Position numbers and translations under genes: made by a program. Shown in pieces: positions 51,699 through 61,863 of a stretch of DNA of 64,000 bases. The notes beneath the pieces were generated by a model. It did no database searches, was not told the origin of the DNA, and was given only the letters and a program-made list of their open reading frames with translations. The stretch's first letter is position 1. The number at the start of each line of letters is the position of its first letter. The stretch spans positions 1-64,000 of the forward strand of contig JASLNU010000109.1 of the NCBI GenBank assembly GCA_030745835.1, written 5' to 3'. This DNA is from GCA-2687515 sp002687515 (GTDB taxonomy: Bacteria; Pseudomonadota; Alphaproteobacteria; Rhodospirillales; UBA2165).

Positions 51699-52319
51699 AT
51701 GGCCGAGACACGCTGGGAACTATCGGGTCAGTATTTCGAGACCTGCAATTGTGATTATCTGTGTCCTTGTCCCGAGAGTTTTTTGCGGGCTCGCCCGACA
51801 CGGGGCGAATGCATCGCGGCAATGGCATTTAAGATTGATAAAGGCCACTTCGACGACGTCTTGCTCGATGGTCTCGCTTTCGTCGTGGTCTTTCGCACGC
51901 CGGGGCCGATGGCCGAGGGCGGCTGGACACTCGGCGTGATCGTCGATGAAAAGGCGGATGTGAAACAGCGTGAAGTTCTCGGCGCCATTGCATCGGGCAA
52001 GGAAGGCGGCGCGCCAGGAAGGTTCGATTTGGCGACCGAGAAATTTCAAGGCGTTGAATATCTGCCGATCAAGTTCCAGGCCGACGGCATGGACTACTCA
52101 CTGTCGATCGGAAATGCGGTGGATCAGGCGATCAGTGGCGTCCCTGGCGGAAAACGGCCCGAAGAGCCCATATGCCTCGACAATCTGGCTCATCCCGCCA
52201 ACAGCCGCTTGGCGCTCGCCAAGGCGACGCGGAGCCATATCCACGCATTTGGCATCGATTGGGACGACGAAAGCGGTCTGACCAACGGCCACTTCGCGCC
52301 ATTCAATTGGCAGGGATAG
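51699..52319 (+). CDS. DUF1326 domain protein
   Basis: A 206-residue protein of the uncharacterised DUF1326 family. Near the N terminus is a striking Cys set, ETCNCDYLCPCPESF (C-x-C-x4-C-x-C), followed by Cys in TRGECIAAMAFKIDKG; these look suited to binding a soft or transition metal. Later blocks are KADVKQREVLGAIASGKEGG and SIGNAVDQAISGVPGGKRPE. No signal peptide. The ATG at 51699 fits GCGGGGGA with seven-base spacing; an ATG two codons earlier is too close. It precedes the DUF2182 membrane gene by nine bases. This pairing is recurrent in databases as I recall, but no function is established. Confidence 0.88.
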   Translation: MAETRWELSGQYFETCNCDYLCPCPESFLRARPTRGECIAAMAFKIDKGHFDDVLLDGLAFVVVFRTPGPMAEGGWTLGVIVDEKADVKQREVLGAIASGKEGGAPGRFDLATEKFQGVEYLPIKFQADGMDYSLSIGNAVDQAISGVPGGKRPEEPICLDNLAHPANSRLALAKATRSHIHAFGIDWDDESGLTNGHFAPFNWQG

Positions 52320-52328
52320 TAATCTGGA

Positions 52329-53213
52329 ATGGCACTGGTTGAGCGATCGGAGCGCGGCGGAGCCCTCTCACTCCCCCGCCCGTCACGATCAGATATTCCG
52401 ATGATCGCCAAAGCGCCGGTGCTCGAACGGGCGATGAGGCGCGACCATATTATCGTGATCATTGGTCTCGTCTCGGTTTGCGGCGCATCATGGCTATATA
52501 TCCTTGCCGGCGCCGGTATCGACATGGAAGCCAGGTCAAGCGGCGCTGCGATGATCAGCATGGCTCTTGACCGGACGCCCGCTTACTTTGCCCTGATGTT
52601 CGCGATGTGGTGGGTGATGATGGTCGCGATGATGCTGCCAAGCGCCGCGCCAATGGTTCTTTTCTTCGCCACCATCAATCGCAAGAGCCATGATCGGGGC
52701 CAGGACTATGTGCCGACCGCCATATTCGCCGCCGGCTACCTTGTCGCCTGGGGTGGTTTCAGTTTACTGGCGGTAATCCTGCAATGGGGGCTGGATCGCT
52801 GGGTGCTGTTGTCGCCGATGATGGCGACGAGCAGCGCAGATCTCGGCGGCGCCCTTTTGATCGGCGCCGGGATTTATCAATTGACGCCGTTGAAGCACGC
52901 CTGCCTGCGTCATTGCCGCTCGCCGTTCGAGCTGATCGCGCACCGCTGGCGTACGGGCGCGGGCGGCGCGTTTCGCATGGGTATCGAATATGGCCTGTTC
53001 TGCCTTGGCTGTTGCTGGGTACTGATGGCATTGCTGTTCTACGGCGGTGTCATGAACCTTTGGTGGATCGCCGGCCTCGCTCTCTACGTCTTGATCGAAA
53101 AACTCACACCAGCCGGCCACCGGCTCGGTCGATTTACCGGCGCCCTCTTGATCATTTGGGGAGGGTTGGTGTTGGCCGGAGCCTTGGCCGGTAACTTGAG
53201 CGGTTCCGGATAG
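52329..53213 (+). CDS. DUF2182 predicted metal-binding integral membrane protein
   Basis: A 294-residue inner-membrane protein with about seven hydrophobic helices after a 38-residue polar N terminus. Helix 2 carries a Met-rich face (MFAMWWVMMVAMMLPSAAPM, about residues 88-107). Later conserved-looking motifs are LTPLKHACLRHCRSPFEL (two Cys, two His, about 186-203) and EYGLFCLGCCWVLMALLFY (three Cys, about 219-237). Together these suggest a metal path or a cofactor site (inference). It belongs to DUF2182 (predicted metal-binding). Cotranscribed with DUF1326. It has no similarity to known P-type, CDF or RND metal pumps that I can recognise. Confidence 0.88.
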   Translation: MALVERSERGGALSLPRPSRSDIPMIAKAPVLERAMRRDHIIVIIGLVSVCGASWLYILAGAGIDMEARSSGAAMISMALDRTPAYFALMFAMWWVMMVAMMLPSAAPMVLFFATINRKSHDRGQDYVPTAIFAAGYLVAWGGFSLLAVILQWGLDRWVLLSPMMATSSADLGGALLIGAGIYQLTPLKHACLRHCRSPFELIAHRWRTGAGGAFRMGIEYGLFCLGCCWVLMALLFYGGVMNLWWIAGLALYVLIEKLTPAGHRLGRFTGALLIIWGGLVLAGALAGNLSGSG

Positions 53214-53298
53214 GTAGAAACCGCTCTAATCATTGCCGGCCGGCGCCGAAAGCGTCAAGGACAGCGAAGACACCGGTCCGCCGCCGCCCGCTTGCCGG

Positions 53299-55584
53299 CT
53301 ATCCCCCGTCCGCCGCCGCGTCGTCTTTTGCCCGATGATCCATTCCCATGGGATAAATCTTGCACAGCATGGTTTTCAGGGGTGCGCCGCCGAAGCCGGA
53401 TTTGCCCTGCGCGCCCATCGGGATCAACTGGTTGACGTTGACCTCCCAGATGCCGTTGAGGAACGGGGCCTTGTTTTCCTTTTCCGGATACCACCAGCCG
53501 TGCGGCGCCATCGCCATTTGCCGGTGCACCACCGGCGTCGTTTTGAGCTTGCGTTTGACCTTACCGCGCACGCCTTCGATCCACACCCATTCGCCGTCCT
53601 CGACGCCGAGGCCGGAAGCCGTATCCGGGTGCAGTTCCACGTAGGGTTCGTTTTCAAACTGGCGGAGCCACGGAATTTGCCGGTGTTCGCTGTGGAACAG
53701 GGTCGGCTTGCGCCGTCCGGTGATCAGGATTAGCGGATATTCTGCAAAAATATCGGGCGTGCTGATCGGGCTTTCGACCGGCTCTTGGTGAAACGGCAGT
53801 GGGTCGAGGCCATATTCCTCGAACAGGGTGGAATAAAGCTCGATCTTGCCGGTCGGGGTGCGGAAACCGGGCTCGCCGTCGGCGCGCAGCTGGCCTTTTT
53901 CGTGGCGGTGGTAAGGGGCGCCGCCGGACGGATGGTCCTTGGGCGTCTGCATGCCGGATTTTTGGCTCAGTTCCTCGAAAGTCACGCCGGCCGGGCGCAG
54001 GCGTTCGGTGAACAGCTCGTCCAGGGTACGCCACGGCACCGACTGCGGGTTGAGCCGCCTGGCCATTTCAAAGGCGATGTCCCAGCCCGATTTGGTATCG
54101 CCGATCTTGACGCTGCGGTGCATGGCATTGAGGACGACGCCGGTGCTGAACACCGAATCCTTTTCCGCCAAGGTCTGTCCGGGCAGCACGATATCGGCGA
54201 TCGCCGAGGCCGTCGGCGTCATGAAGTTGTCGACGACGACGTTGAAGTCGAGCTTCTTGACCGCTTCGTAATGGCGCTTCGGGTCCTGCGCCGTGCCGGC
54301 GATGAAGTTGTTGGTGTAGAGCCAGAGCCCCTTGATCGGGTAGGGATCGCCGCTTTCCATCTGTTCGAGGACGCTGTCCGACAGTGCCCAGGCGCGGAAA
54401 TTCTTGACCAGCGGATATTTGTCGGCGCCGATCCGCTTTTTGTTGAGGTTGGCGATAAATTCCTCGCCGTAGAGCTGGATCACTTCGGCGGTCGAATAGG
54501 GATATAGGGAAACGCCGAAGGGCGGCCGGCAGATGATATTGCCGCCGGGGATATCGATGTTGCCGGTGATCGCCCACAGGCAATTAAGCGCGTGCGTGGT
54601 GGCGACCGCCTCGGCGTTTGAATCGATCGGCTGGCCGAAGCGGATGGCGCCCGGACTGGCGCCGGCGTACATGCGCGCCGCCTTGACGATCTTATCCACC
54701 GGCAGCCAGGTGATCTCCGCAACCTTGGCCGGCGGATAGTCCTGCACCCGCTTTTTCAGCTCATCGAAACCGTGCGTCCATTTCTCGACAAATTCGGTGT
54801 CATAAAGCTTTTCGTTGATGATCACGTTGAGCAGGCCGAGCGCCAGCGCGCCGTCGGTGCCGGGCCGGATTTGCAGCCAAAGTTCGGCCCGCGAAGCCGC
54901 CCAGGAAAAACGCGGATCGATGACGATCAGCTTGGTGCCCAGCTTCATCATATCGACCACGTAATGGCCCGAAAAATAATGGTCGGTGCATTGCGAGCCG
55001 CGAATGCCCCTGGCCCAGTGCAGCAGCACTTCGGGCGGCGTGTATTCGGGATCGTCGTAGCGCTCGGGCGAAAACTGCGCCGCGTCGGGAAAGGTGATGT
55101 CGCCGGCCACCGTATGCATGGCCGCCAGCCTGGGGGTGAAGCAGGAAATGCCCGAAAGGCCGAATAGGGTCCAGTTGGGGCTGCCATAGGCGTAGGCCAT
55201 GAAGATCAGCGGCCCGCCGGCGTCGCGCCCGGTGCCCTGGCCGAAAACCACCGATTCAGCCCCGTAATCGTCGCGGATTTTGCGCAGTTCGTGTTCGCAT
55301 TCGTCGAGGGCTTCGTCCCACGAGATCGGCGCCCATTCACCGGAGCCCCGCTCGCCGACGCGTTTCAGGGGCGTTTGCAGCCGGTCCTCGTGATAGGCGT
55401 ATTGGGTCAAGGCCAGCGCCCTGGGGCACAGCCGGCCCTGGTGAAAGGGGTGGTCCTCGTCGCCTTCGACCTTGACCAGCTTGCCGTCCCTGATGTGCAG
55501 ATCGATGCCGCAGCCGCCGTGACAGCCGGGACCGCCCGACCAGGCGCCGGTTTTGACGATTTTCACCTCTTTCAACCTGCTCAT
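53299..55584 (-). CDS. Molybdopterin-dependent oxidoreductase (DMSO reductase family), catalytic subunit
   Basis: A 761-residue bis-MGD enzyme. It begins with a partial 4Fe-4S motif, GGPGCHGGCGIDLHI (two Cys; the usual first Cys of C-x2-C-x3-C is missing) with a distal Cys in GRLCPRALAL. Molybdopterin regions follow: PISWDEALDE, ESVVFGQGTGRDAGGP, LIVIDPRFSWAASRAELWLQ, LPVDKIVKAARMYAGASPGA, and the C-terminal dinucleotide-binding block (EYPLILITGRRKPTLFHSEH, HPDTASGLGVEDGEWVWIEG). No twin-arginine signal, so cytoplasmic. The ligand to Mo is not evident. The operon-mate is a small ferredoxin. Substrate unknown; formate or sulfur or arsenic oxyanion roles are not supported by any specific motif. 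Confidence 0.9.
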   Translation of the reverse strand: MSRLKEVKIVKTGAWSGGPGCHGGCGIDLHIRDGKLVKVEGDEDHPFHQGRLCPRALALTQYAYHEDRLQTPLKRVGERGSGEWAPISWDEALDECEHELRKIRDDYGAESVVFGQGTGRDAGGPLIFMAYAYGSPNWTLFGLSGISCFTPRLAAMHTVAGDITFPDAAQFSPERYDDPEYTPPEVLLHWARGIRGSQCTDHYFSGHYVVDMMKLGTKLIVIDPRFSWAASRAELWLQIRPGTDGALALGLLNVIINEKLYDTEFVEKWTHGFDELKKRVQDYPPAKVAEITWLPVDKIVKAARMYAGASPGAIRFGQPIDSNAEAVATTHALNCLWAITGNIDIPGGNIICRPPFGVSLYPYSTAEVIQLYGEEFIANLNKKRIGADKYPLVKNFRAWALSDSVLEQMESGDPYPIKGLWLYTNNFIAGTAQDPKRHYEAVKKLDFNVVVDNFMTPTASAIADIVLPGQTLAEKDSVFSTGVVLNAMHRSVKIGDTKSGWDIAFEMARRLNPQSVPWRTLDELFTERLRPAGVTFEELSQKSGMQTPKDHPSGGAPYHRHEKGQLRADGEPGFRTPTGKIELYSTLFEEYGLDPLPFHQEPVESPISTPDIFAEYPLILITGRRKPTLFHSEHRQIPWLRQFENEPYVELHPDTASGLGVEDGEWVWIEGVRGKVKRKLKTTPVVHRQMAMAPHGWWYPEKENKAPFLNGIWEVNVNQLIPMGAQGKSGFGGAPLKTMLCKIYPMGMDHRAKDDAAADGG

Positions 55585-55611
55585 AGCTCAAATTCCCCCT
55601 CTATCCGGTCT

Positions 55612-55941
55612 CTATTTCGGCGCATACAGCACGGTCTTCGGCTGATTTTCCATTTGTGCCGCCAATTCCGTTACCGGCCCATGGCTCATGCAGCGGGCCT
55701 GGCAATGTTTGACGCAGGAAGGCTGAACGCCGTGCCTGGTCCGGTGGGCGCAGAGATTGCAGATATCGGTCGGAAACGGCAGGTAATAAATGGAAAGCCC
55801 GTTTTTATTTTCCAGCACATGCTCGGTGATTTTGATACCGAACTGCCCGGCCGGATAATTATGCTCCTGCTGGCAGGCCACCTCGCAACTCCGGCAGCCG
55901 GTGCAGTATTCATAGTCAATCAGCAACCCGTTCCTAGCCAT
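55612..55941 (-). CDS. Small 4Fe-4S ferredoxin-type electron-transfer subunit
   Basis: A 109-residue iron-sulfur protein. YEYCTGCRSCEVACQQEH gives one C-x2-C-x2-C-x3-C; ICNLCAHRTRHGVQPSCVKH plus CQARCMSHG supply further Cys for a second cluster, in the DmsB/HybA-like style (R-x-x-G-x-x-P-S-C-V). Typical DmsB-like subunits are about 190-230 residues with four clusters; this is about half. ATG 55941 is preceded by GGAGGCGG. It passes electrons to or from the molybdopterin subunit encoded 27 bp downstream. No membrane anchor gene is present. Confidence 0.88.
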   Translation of the reverse strand: MARNGLLIDYEYCTGCRSCEVACQQEHNYPAGQFGIKITEHVLENKNGLSIYYLPFPTDICNLCAHRTRHGVQPSCVKHCQARCMSHGPVTELAAQMENQPKTVLYAPK

Positions 55942-55979
55942 CCGCCGCCTCCAAAATCGATACATTCCGTATGGCTGAT

Positions 55980-56000
55980 AAACTAGTTTCAAAGGAAACT
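55980..56000. promoter_or_regulatory. Overlapping palindromes before ferredoxin-oxidoreductase operon
   Basis: AAACTAGTTT (55980-55989, perfect 10-bp palindrome) overlaps AGTTTC-AAAG-GAAACT (55985-56000, perfect 6-4-6 repeat), so GTTTC/GAAAC half sites occur three times. Located about 40-60 bp before the operon's start codon, a likely operator. No regulator gene is adjacent. Confidence 0.5.
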
Positions 56001-56024
56001 GTGATCAAGACGGCAGTGTTTCAG

Positions 56025-56303
56025 AAGGCTAGTGGCCTGCGTCATCTAATTTGCATCCCTACGACGGCGTTGCAAGGTTTCCGGCGAGGAGCGCGCCGCG
56101 CCGTGGTGCCAATCCACCACAAGGGGTGCGCGACGATGTCCGGGAGCCTTGCAACGCCGCCCGAAGGGTCGTTTTTCCCGTCCCCCCGGGGTGTCGAAAG
56201 GACTTGCCGATGGGTTCGGCATCGCCGGCGTCCTTCCTCCTACCGGGGAAACGGGAAAAGCGATCGTAGGGGTACAAATTAGATGAAACAGGCCACTGGC
56301 TTT
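56025..56303. mobile_element. MITE-like element with 43-bp terminal inverted repeats
   Basis: A 279-bp non-coding element. Left end 56025-56067 and right end 56261-56303 are inverted repeats matching at about 35 of 43 positions (both contain AGTGGCCTG and CATCTAATTTG). Inside, GGCGTTGCAAGG pairs with CCTTGCAACGCC and a second arm pairs around CCCGTCCCCCCGG / CCGGGGAAACGGG, so the element can fold into a branched structure. No transposase and no obvious target duplication. It ends eight bases before the deaminase ATG. It accounts for the gene-free stretch 55942-56310. Confidence 0.75.
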
Positions 56304-56310
56304 AAATCGA

Positions 56311-57339
56311 ATGAACTTGGACCGGAAATTCATAGACAGCCTTCCCAAGGCCGAGCTGCACCTGCATCTCGAGGGCACCTTGGAGCCGGCCCATTTCCTT
56401 GCGCTGGCCAAGCGAAACAATATCGAAATTCCCTACCGGACCGTCGCCGACGTCAAGCGGGCATACCGGTTCGGCAATTTGCAGGAATTCCTGGATATCT
56501 ATTATCGGGGAAGCCGGGTGCTGGTCCAGGAGCGGGATTTTTTCGAACTGACCTGGGCCTATCTGGAAAGGGCGCGGGCCGAGAACATCCGGCATGTGGA
56601 AGTTTTTTTCGATCCGCAAGCCCATACCAGCCGCGGGGTGCATTTCGATACCGTTCTATCGGGAATAGCCGAGGCGCTGGAAAAAGGCGCGCGTGAATTG
56701 GGTATTTCGTCGCGGCTGATCATGTGTTTTCTGCGCGATCTGAATCTCGCCAGCGCCTTCGAAGCGCTCGAGCAGGCATGCGAGCACAAGGACCGCATTT
56801 CGGCGGTCGGGCTGGATTCGGCGGAAGCCGGGTATCCGCCGGGAAAATTCAAGGACCTATTCGATCTGGCCAAAGCCGAGGGGTTCCGGACCGTCGCCCA
56901 CGCCGGCGAGGATGGACCGCCGTCAAATATCCTGGAAGCAATCGATATCCTGGGGATCGAGCGTATCGATCACGGCATCGCATGTATCGAAGATGACGGT
57001 TTGATGACAAGACTGGCCGAAATGAAAATGCCGCTGACCGTCTGCCCGCTTTCCAACGTCAAACTGGGCATGGTCGAAAGAATGCAGGATCATCCCCTGC
57101 GGGCGATGTTGGAAAGCGGCCTGATGGTGACCGTCAATTCCGATGATCCGGCCTATTTCGGCGGCTATCTGAACGAAAACTACTGGTTGGCCGCGACCGC
57201 CCTGAATCTGTCGCAAGCGCAAATCTACCGCTTGGCCCGGAACTCTTTTCAGGCGTCGTTCCTGGATCATGCGCGGAAAGCCGAACTCCTGTCGGAGCTG
57301 GACGCGCATGCCGGCAACCGGTCGATCGGAACCGGGTGA
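56311..57339 (+). CDS. Adenosine/adenine deaminase family protein
   Basis: A 342-residue TIM-barrel deaminase. Zinc ligands and active-site residues are visible: KAELHLHLEGTLEP (H-x-H, about residues 15 and 17), VAHAGEDGPP (His, Glu, about 197), IDHGIACIED and VNSDDPAYFGGYLNENYW (Asp pair). The SDDPAYFGGY form matches adenine-deaminase-like members rather than mammalian-type adenosine deaminase. It converts adenine (or adenosine) to hypoxanthine (or inosine). The ATG has no ribosome site: the eight bases before it border the MITE-like element, so the natural leader may have been displaced. ChaN follows after nine bases. Confidence 0.9.
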   Translation: MNLDRKFIDSLPKAELHLHLEGTLEPAHFLALAKRNNIEIPYRTVADVKRAYRFGNLQEFLDIYYRGSRVLVQERDFFELTWAYLERARAENIRHVEVFFDPQAHTSRGVHFDTVLSGIAEALEKGARELGISSRLIMCFLRDLNLASAFEALEQACEHKDRISAVGLDSAEAGYPPGKFKDLFDLAKAEGFRTVAHAGEDGPPSNILEAIDILGIERIDHGIACIEDDGLMTRLAEMKMPLTVCPLSNVKLGMVERMQDHPLRAMLESGLMVTVNSDDPAYFGGYLNENYWLAATALNLSQAQIYRLARNSFQASFLDHARKAELLSELDAHAGNRSIGTG

Positions 57340-57348
57340 CGGGAAATT

Positions 57349-58389
57349 ATGAAGAAACATCAAATGGCCATTTACCGGCGCTGCTTTATCCTCCTGGCGG
57401 CGGTGATTCCGTTGATGGCTTGTACGACGGCAAGCCGGCAGATGCCGGTGCCAAATACGCCGCCACCGCCGTGGCATTCGAAATTCGAAACCGGCCATCC
57501 CCTGGCGGGACGCATCTGGCAACCCGGACAAAATCGCTATGTTCAAAAGGAACTGGTTCAAAGACGTGTTCGCGGCGCCGATTTCGTCTTGCTCGGCGAG
57601 CAGCACGACAATATCGATCATCACCTTATCCAGGCCTGGCTGGTGCAATCGGCGTTCGAACGCGGCCGCGTTGCGCCGGTTGCCTTTGAGATGTTCACCA
57701 CCGAGCAAAGCCGCCGGCTTGAAAAATATCAGTCCAATCATCCCGGCGACGCCCGCCAGCTTGGCCAATACATGCGTTGGGATAAAAGCGGCTGGCCCGC
57801 CTGGTCGATGTATTATCCGGTTGCCCAAGCCGCGATGGCGGCGGCGGCGCCGTTGATCGCCGCCAGTCTGCCCCGCCGGCAATTCCGGCCTATGGTCAAG
57901 AAGGGCGCCAAGGCGGTATTGGGCAGCCATGCCTTTTCGCGCCTCGGCCTCGATGCCGAAATGCCACCGGCGGTGCAAGCGGCAATGCGCCGGGAAATCA
58001 TAGAAAGCCATTGCAATATGTTGCCGAAAACGATGGTCGGCCCAATGGTCCAGGTGCAACGCGTCAAGGATGCGGGCATGGCCCGCATCCTGATCGACAG
58101 CGATTCCAGGTCTGGCGGAAACGGGGCCTTGCTGATTGCCGGAATTGGCCATGTCCGCAACGATCACGGCGTGCCCTGGCATCTGAAACGGGCCGCGCCA
58201 AACAAGTCGATCCTGACCATCGGGATGATCGAAGTGGAAGGCGGCTTAACCGACCCCCGGCAATACGGCGCCAATTTCGGAGCCGGGAAAGTGCCGTTTG
58301 ATTTCGTCTGGTTTACACCGCGTTCCGACGATACCGATCCATGCGAGCGCTATTCCCGGCAGCTAAGAAAAATCGGCAAGCCGAAATAA
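57349..58389 (+). CDS. ChaN family haem/iron-related lipoprotein
   Basis: A 346-residue predicted lipoprotein of the ChaN/cofactor-haem-binding family. The signal peptide ends in VIPLMACTT (lipidated Cys about 25). ADFVLLGEQHDNIDHHLIQA (about 75-95), VAFEMFTTEQSRRLEKYQ and LLIAGIGHVRNDHGVPW (about 263-279) are family blocks. ChaN from Campylobacter binds two haems between dimers and is linked to iron uptake. This homologue is placed after a deaminase gene, and its link to purine metabolism is likely only operon sharing. It is located at the inner or outer membrane, facing the periplasm. Confidence 0.88.
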   Translation: MKKHQMAIYRRCFILLAAVIPLMACTTASRQMPVPNTPPPPWHSKFETGHPLAGRIWQPGQNRYVQKELVQRRVRGADFVLLGEQHDNIDHHLIQAWLVQSAFERGRVAPVAFEMFTTEQSRRLEKYQSNHPGDARQLGQYMRWDKSGWPAWSMYYPVAQAAMAAAAPLIAASLPRRQFRPMVKKGAKAVLGSHAFSRLGLDAEMPPAVQAAMRREIIESHCNMLPKTMVGPMVQVQRVKDAGMARILIDSDSRSGGNGALLIAGIGHVRNDHGVPWHLKRAAPNKSILTIGMIEVEGGLTDPRQYGANFGAGKVPFDFVWFTPRSDDTDPCERYSRQLRKIGKPK

Positions 58390-58499
58390 AATTACCTCGC
58401 CGAATTGACCGGAGTGCTTTCCAATTCGTAGTAATTCCGCTCATATTAACAGAGGCGGGCCGGATGATGCCTGCCAATTGCAATCAATGGAGGCGAGGC

Positions 58500-59156
58500 A
58501 TGCCGTTCAGTTTGAATCTCTACCATGACCAATTGCTAACCGGCGGCTCGACGGAACCCGATTTGCCGGCCGCCCACCGCCTTATCTTTGCCCGGCACGG
58601 CGCGGTTACGGTTAACGGCCAGACATTGGATGCGGGGTCGTCCGTCTATACCGGCGAAACCGTCTCCCTGGCGGCGGTCGCCGAATGGTCTCAAATCTGG
58701 CGCTGGGAACTGGCCCAGCCCAACCATGCGCCGCAATTATTGGGCGGCGATAAGGTGTTTTCCAGTTTGCGCATGTCGCGGGTGATCGCGACGCTGGAGA
58801 TGCCCGAGGGCAGTGACTGGCTTTTCCGCCTCGATCAAATCACCTCGGCGGCGGGCCGCATCGCCGATCGCCATCAACATCCGGGGCCCGGCATCCGCTG
58901 TTTGCTGGAAGGCACTTTCAATGTTCAGCAAGACGTCGAATCGGTGCGCGATCGGGCTCCCGGCGATGCCTGGTGGGAAACCGGACCGGATACCGTCATC
59001 GCATGGAGCTCAACCCAGATGCACGGCAAGTTTTTGCGCGGCATGGTGCTGCCCGTCGAGTGGGAGGGGACGGTGACCGGCACCTGGTTGTCCAAAGATG
59101 ACGTGCCTCGCCGCGGCAATTGGGAACTTCTCGTCGATCAGATTATCACCGTCTAA
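58500..59156 (+). CDS. Cupin-fold protein of unknown function
   Basis: A 218-residue beta-rich protein. A cupin-type motif is seen in RIADRHQHPGPGIRCLLEGT (His pair about 122-124, Gly, Glu). The second half includes QMHGKFLRGMVLPVEW. Also present is an N-terminal half with HGAVTVNGQTLDAGSSVYTG typical of bicupin geometry. The ATG at 58500 is selected since GGAGGCGAGG lies just before it; an in-frame ATG at 58341 would overlap chaN. It ends seven bases before the convergent sulfurtransferase stop. Function unknown. Confidence 0.75.
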   Translation: MPFSLNLYHDQLLTGGSTEPDLPAAHRLIFARHGAVTVNGQTLDAGSSVYTGETVSLAAVAEWSQIWRWELAQPNHAPQLLGGDKVFSSLRMSRVIATLEMPEGSDWLFRLDQITSAAGRIADRHQHPGPGIRCLLEGTFNVQQDVESVRDRAPGDAWWETGPDTVIAWSSTQMHGKFLRGMVLPVEWEGTVTGTWLSKDDVPRRGNWELLVDQIITV

Positions 59157-59163
59157 GCGCCCG

Positions 59164-60011
59164 CTACTTCTCCACCGGGAAGCCGACGATGGAGCCCCAT
59201 TCGGTCCAGGAACCGTCGTAGATCTTGACGCCTTCGTAACCGAGGATGAAGGTCATCGCGGTCCAGGCCAGGGTCGCCCGGTGGCTGAGGCGGCAATAGC
59301 AGACGATCTCGCCGGCGTTGGTCGGATCGGCGCCGGCGGCATCCAGCTTGGCTTTCAACTCACCTGCCGGTTTGAAGGTGTCGTCCTCGTTCAGAAGCTC
59401 CTTGAAAAACAGGTGCTTGGCGCCGGGGATGCGGCCGCCGCGCTCGGCGCCGTGGTCGAACTTGCCGTATTCCATGACCCGTTCGCCGGAATATTCCTCC
59501 GGGCTGCGCACGTCGAGAAGAAAGCGATCAGCGTCACCAAGATGGGCCAAAATATCGTCGCGCCCGACGCGCATGGCGGCGTCGCCCTCTTGCGGCGCAT
59601 AGGTAGTCGGCGCCGGCGCCGGGATATCGGTGCTCATCGGCCGTTCGTCGGCGATCCATTTCTTGCGGGCGCCGTCGAGCAGCTTCAAGTCCCCGTGCCC
59701 GGCCATGGTCAGCGCCCAGAACGCATAGGTGCCGTACTGCACCGGATCGCCGTAAAGCACCAGCGTGTCGCTGTCCGATATTCCCGCCGCGCCAAGCCGT
59801 TCGGCCAATTCGGCGGATGTCACGAATTGGCGGTTGCTGGCGTGCCAGCAAAGGTCCTTCCAAAAGAAACGGACGGCGCCGGGAATGTGGCCACCCCGGT
59901 AAATGCTGTCGTCCGGGTCCGAGCACACCTCGATGATTTTGACTGCGTCATCTTCGAGCTGCGTCTCAAGCCAGGCGCCATCGACGATCGGGGATGCCGC
60001 AGATTGATCTG

Positions 60012-60015
<4 letters not shown>
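59164..60015 (-). CDS. Two-domain rhodanese-type sulfurtransferase
   Basis: A 283-residue protein with two rhodanese domains (about 10-135 and 150-283). The active Cys241 lies in VCYCRLSHRATLA, loop CRLSHRA, which differs from the CRKGVT of bovine rhodanese and CGSGVTA of mercaptopyruvate sulfurtransferase. HIPGAVRFFWKD and FLLDVRSPEEYSGERVMEYG belong to the two domains. It moves sulfane sulfur from thiosulfate or a similar donor to a thiol. The ATG overlaps the recQ stop (ATGA), and both follow the hydroxyacid dehydrogenase. Confidence 0.9.
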
Positions 60016-61850
<1,835 letters not shown>

Positions 61851-61863
61851 GAGATTCAGGAGG

